This document shows, piece after piece, positions 63,359 through 64,000 of a stretch of 64,000 bases of DNA (position 1 is its first letter; each line of letters opens with the position of its first letter). A program made the position numbers and the translations under genes. A model generated the notes under the pieces. That model did no database searches, was not told where the DNA came from, and saw nothing but the letters and a program-made list of their open reading frames with translations. This stretch comes from Desulfopila_A sp964446655 (lineage in GTDB: Bacteria; Desulfobacterota; Desulfobulbia; Desulfobulbales; Desulfocapsaceae), in the NCBI GenBank assembly GCA_964446655.1, contig CAYUPL010000002.1, positions 62,001 through 126,000 on the forward strand, written 5' to 3'.

Positions 63359-64000
63359 ATGATACCTATATCTGTAATAATACCTACATTCAACCGGGTG
63401 GAGTTGCTTCAGCGAGCTATCTACTCAGTTCTGCAGCAGCAAAATTTTGCTGGAGAAATCATTGTGGCGGATGACGGTTCCCAGGATGCTACAGCGGAGA
63501 TCGTCGGCAATCTGATGAAAAGATACCCGATCAAGTACAGCTTTGCCGAGAATAGAGGTCCGGCTGCAGCCCGAAACAGAGGTGTTGCCTTAGCTGCCTT
63601 CGACATGATCGCTTTTTTAGATTCCGATGATCACTGGAAACCAGACAAGTTGGTCAGACAGTTTGCCGCCATGGAAAAATTTCCTGAGTTGCTCATAAGT
63701 CATACAGGTGAGAAATGGCTCAGGAGAGGTCAGCATCTGAACCGGAAAAATATCCATAAGCCACGACACGGGTACATTTTTGATCATTGCCTTCAACTTT
63801 GTGCTGTGGGCATGTCGACGGTTATAATGACAAAAGATCTTTTTGACTCTTTTGGAGGGTTTGATCCGGATCTGCCCTGTTGTGAAGACTATGAATTCTG
63901 GCTGCGGCTAAGCAGCAAACAGGAATTTCTGCTGGTCGATGAGTCTTTGACGATTAAGGAGGGTGGACGGGAAGACCAGCTCTCTTCTCTCTATCGAACC
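63359..64000 (+). CDS. Family 2 glycosyltransferase, truncated by the window edge
   Basis: An open frame starts at ATG 63359 and is still open at the last base. The first 214 residues are a GT-A glycosyltransferase: the nucleotide-binding opening ISVIIPTFNRVELLQRAI, the DDGSQDAT loop, the acceptor-side ENRGPAAARNRGV and the metal-binding FLDSDDHW. A later ED (CCEDYEFWLRL) fits the catalytic base. It probably adds a sugar to a surface polysaccharide. Residues after about 214 are not visible, so a fused domain cannot be excluded. It is divergent from rng. Confidence 0.93.
   Translation, partial: MIPISVIIPTFNRVELLQRAIYSVLQQQNFAGEIIVADDGSQDATAEIVGNLMKRYPIKYSFAENRGPAAARNRGVALAAFDMIAFLDSDDHWKPDKLVRQFAAMEKFPELLISHTGEKWLRRGQHLNRKNIHKPRHGYIFDHCLQLCAVGMSTVIMTKDLFDSFGGFDPDLPCCEDYEFWLRLSSKQEFLLVDESLTIKEGGREDQLSSLYRT

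Overview
The window reads as an ordinary stretch of chromosome from a Gram-negative, probably anaerobic bacterium, most likely a Desulfobulbales-type Desulfobacterota (the Desulfotalea/Desulfocapsa/Desulforhopalus neighbourhood). The reasons are three lipid A genes (lpxC, lpxK, lpxB), a Tol system, a complete Liv transporter, an oleBCD set, and a ketosynthase/ACP/phytoene-desaturase-like cluster that I associate from memory with Desulfotalea and anammox bacteria. This is an inference from gene content and family resemblance; no 16S gene is present. I saw no insertion sequence, prophage, CRISPR array or integron. One 100-N scaffold gap lies at 55836-55935.

Layout. 1-8.9 kb: a cyclic-nucleotide/PilZ protein, a tRNA-dihydrouridine synthase, a small phasin-like protein, murJ, an EF-G-like GTPase, mogA, purM and a DUF2065 protein. 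9-16 kb: a TPR-methyltransferase, mgtE, an HtrA-type protease, a CorC-type CBS protein, pepA and a cold-shock gene with a long structured leader. 16.2-21.2 kb: overlapping oleB-oleC-oleD and an M48 peptidase. 21.2-26.5 kb (minus): tolQ-tolR-tolA-tolB-cpoB, lacking pal, then tlyA.

26.6-31.9 kb (minus): ketosynthase, acyl carrier protein, two FAD oxidoreductases of the phytoene-desaturase superfamily and a FabG-like reductase. This is the most unusual locus here and looks like a dedicated acyl-chain pathway for an unsaturated or otherwise modified lipid. 32.3-34.6 kb: lpxC and lpxK. 34.8-39.7 kb: livK-livH-livM-livG-livF, with a strong hairpin between livK and livH. It is followed by lpxB and an SDR-DUF2867 protein.

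42.4-51.5 kb: a nucleotide-sugar dehydrogenase, queD, a TrmN6-like methyltransferase, comM, a DUF3352-like protein, a small hypothetical protein, thiL, a dCMP-deaminase-like protein, an alpha/beta hydrolase and tRNA-His. 51.5-57 kb: a zinc-ribbon protein, a prephenate dehydratase-ACT-prephenate dehydrogenase fusion, and a helicase fused to a DEDD exonuclease-like domain (MrfA plus MrfB in one chain, interrupted by the assembly gap). 57-64 kb: an SH3 protein, an LD-carboxypeptidase, coaX, cutA with a tiny cysteine-rich partner, an M23 peptidase, an RNase E/G protein and a glycosyltransferase cut by the window edge.

Taken together, the window is dominated by envelope building (lipid A, lipid II flipping, Tol, peptidases, olefin and acyl-lipid pathways) mixed with housekeeping RNA, cofactor and amino-acid genes. 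Start codons were moved from the longest open frame wherever a ribosome-binding site and family length argued for it.
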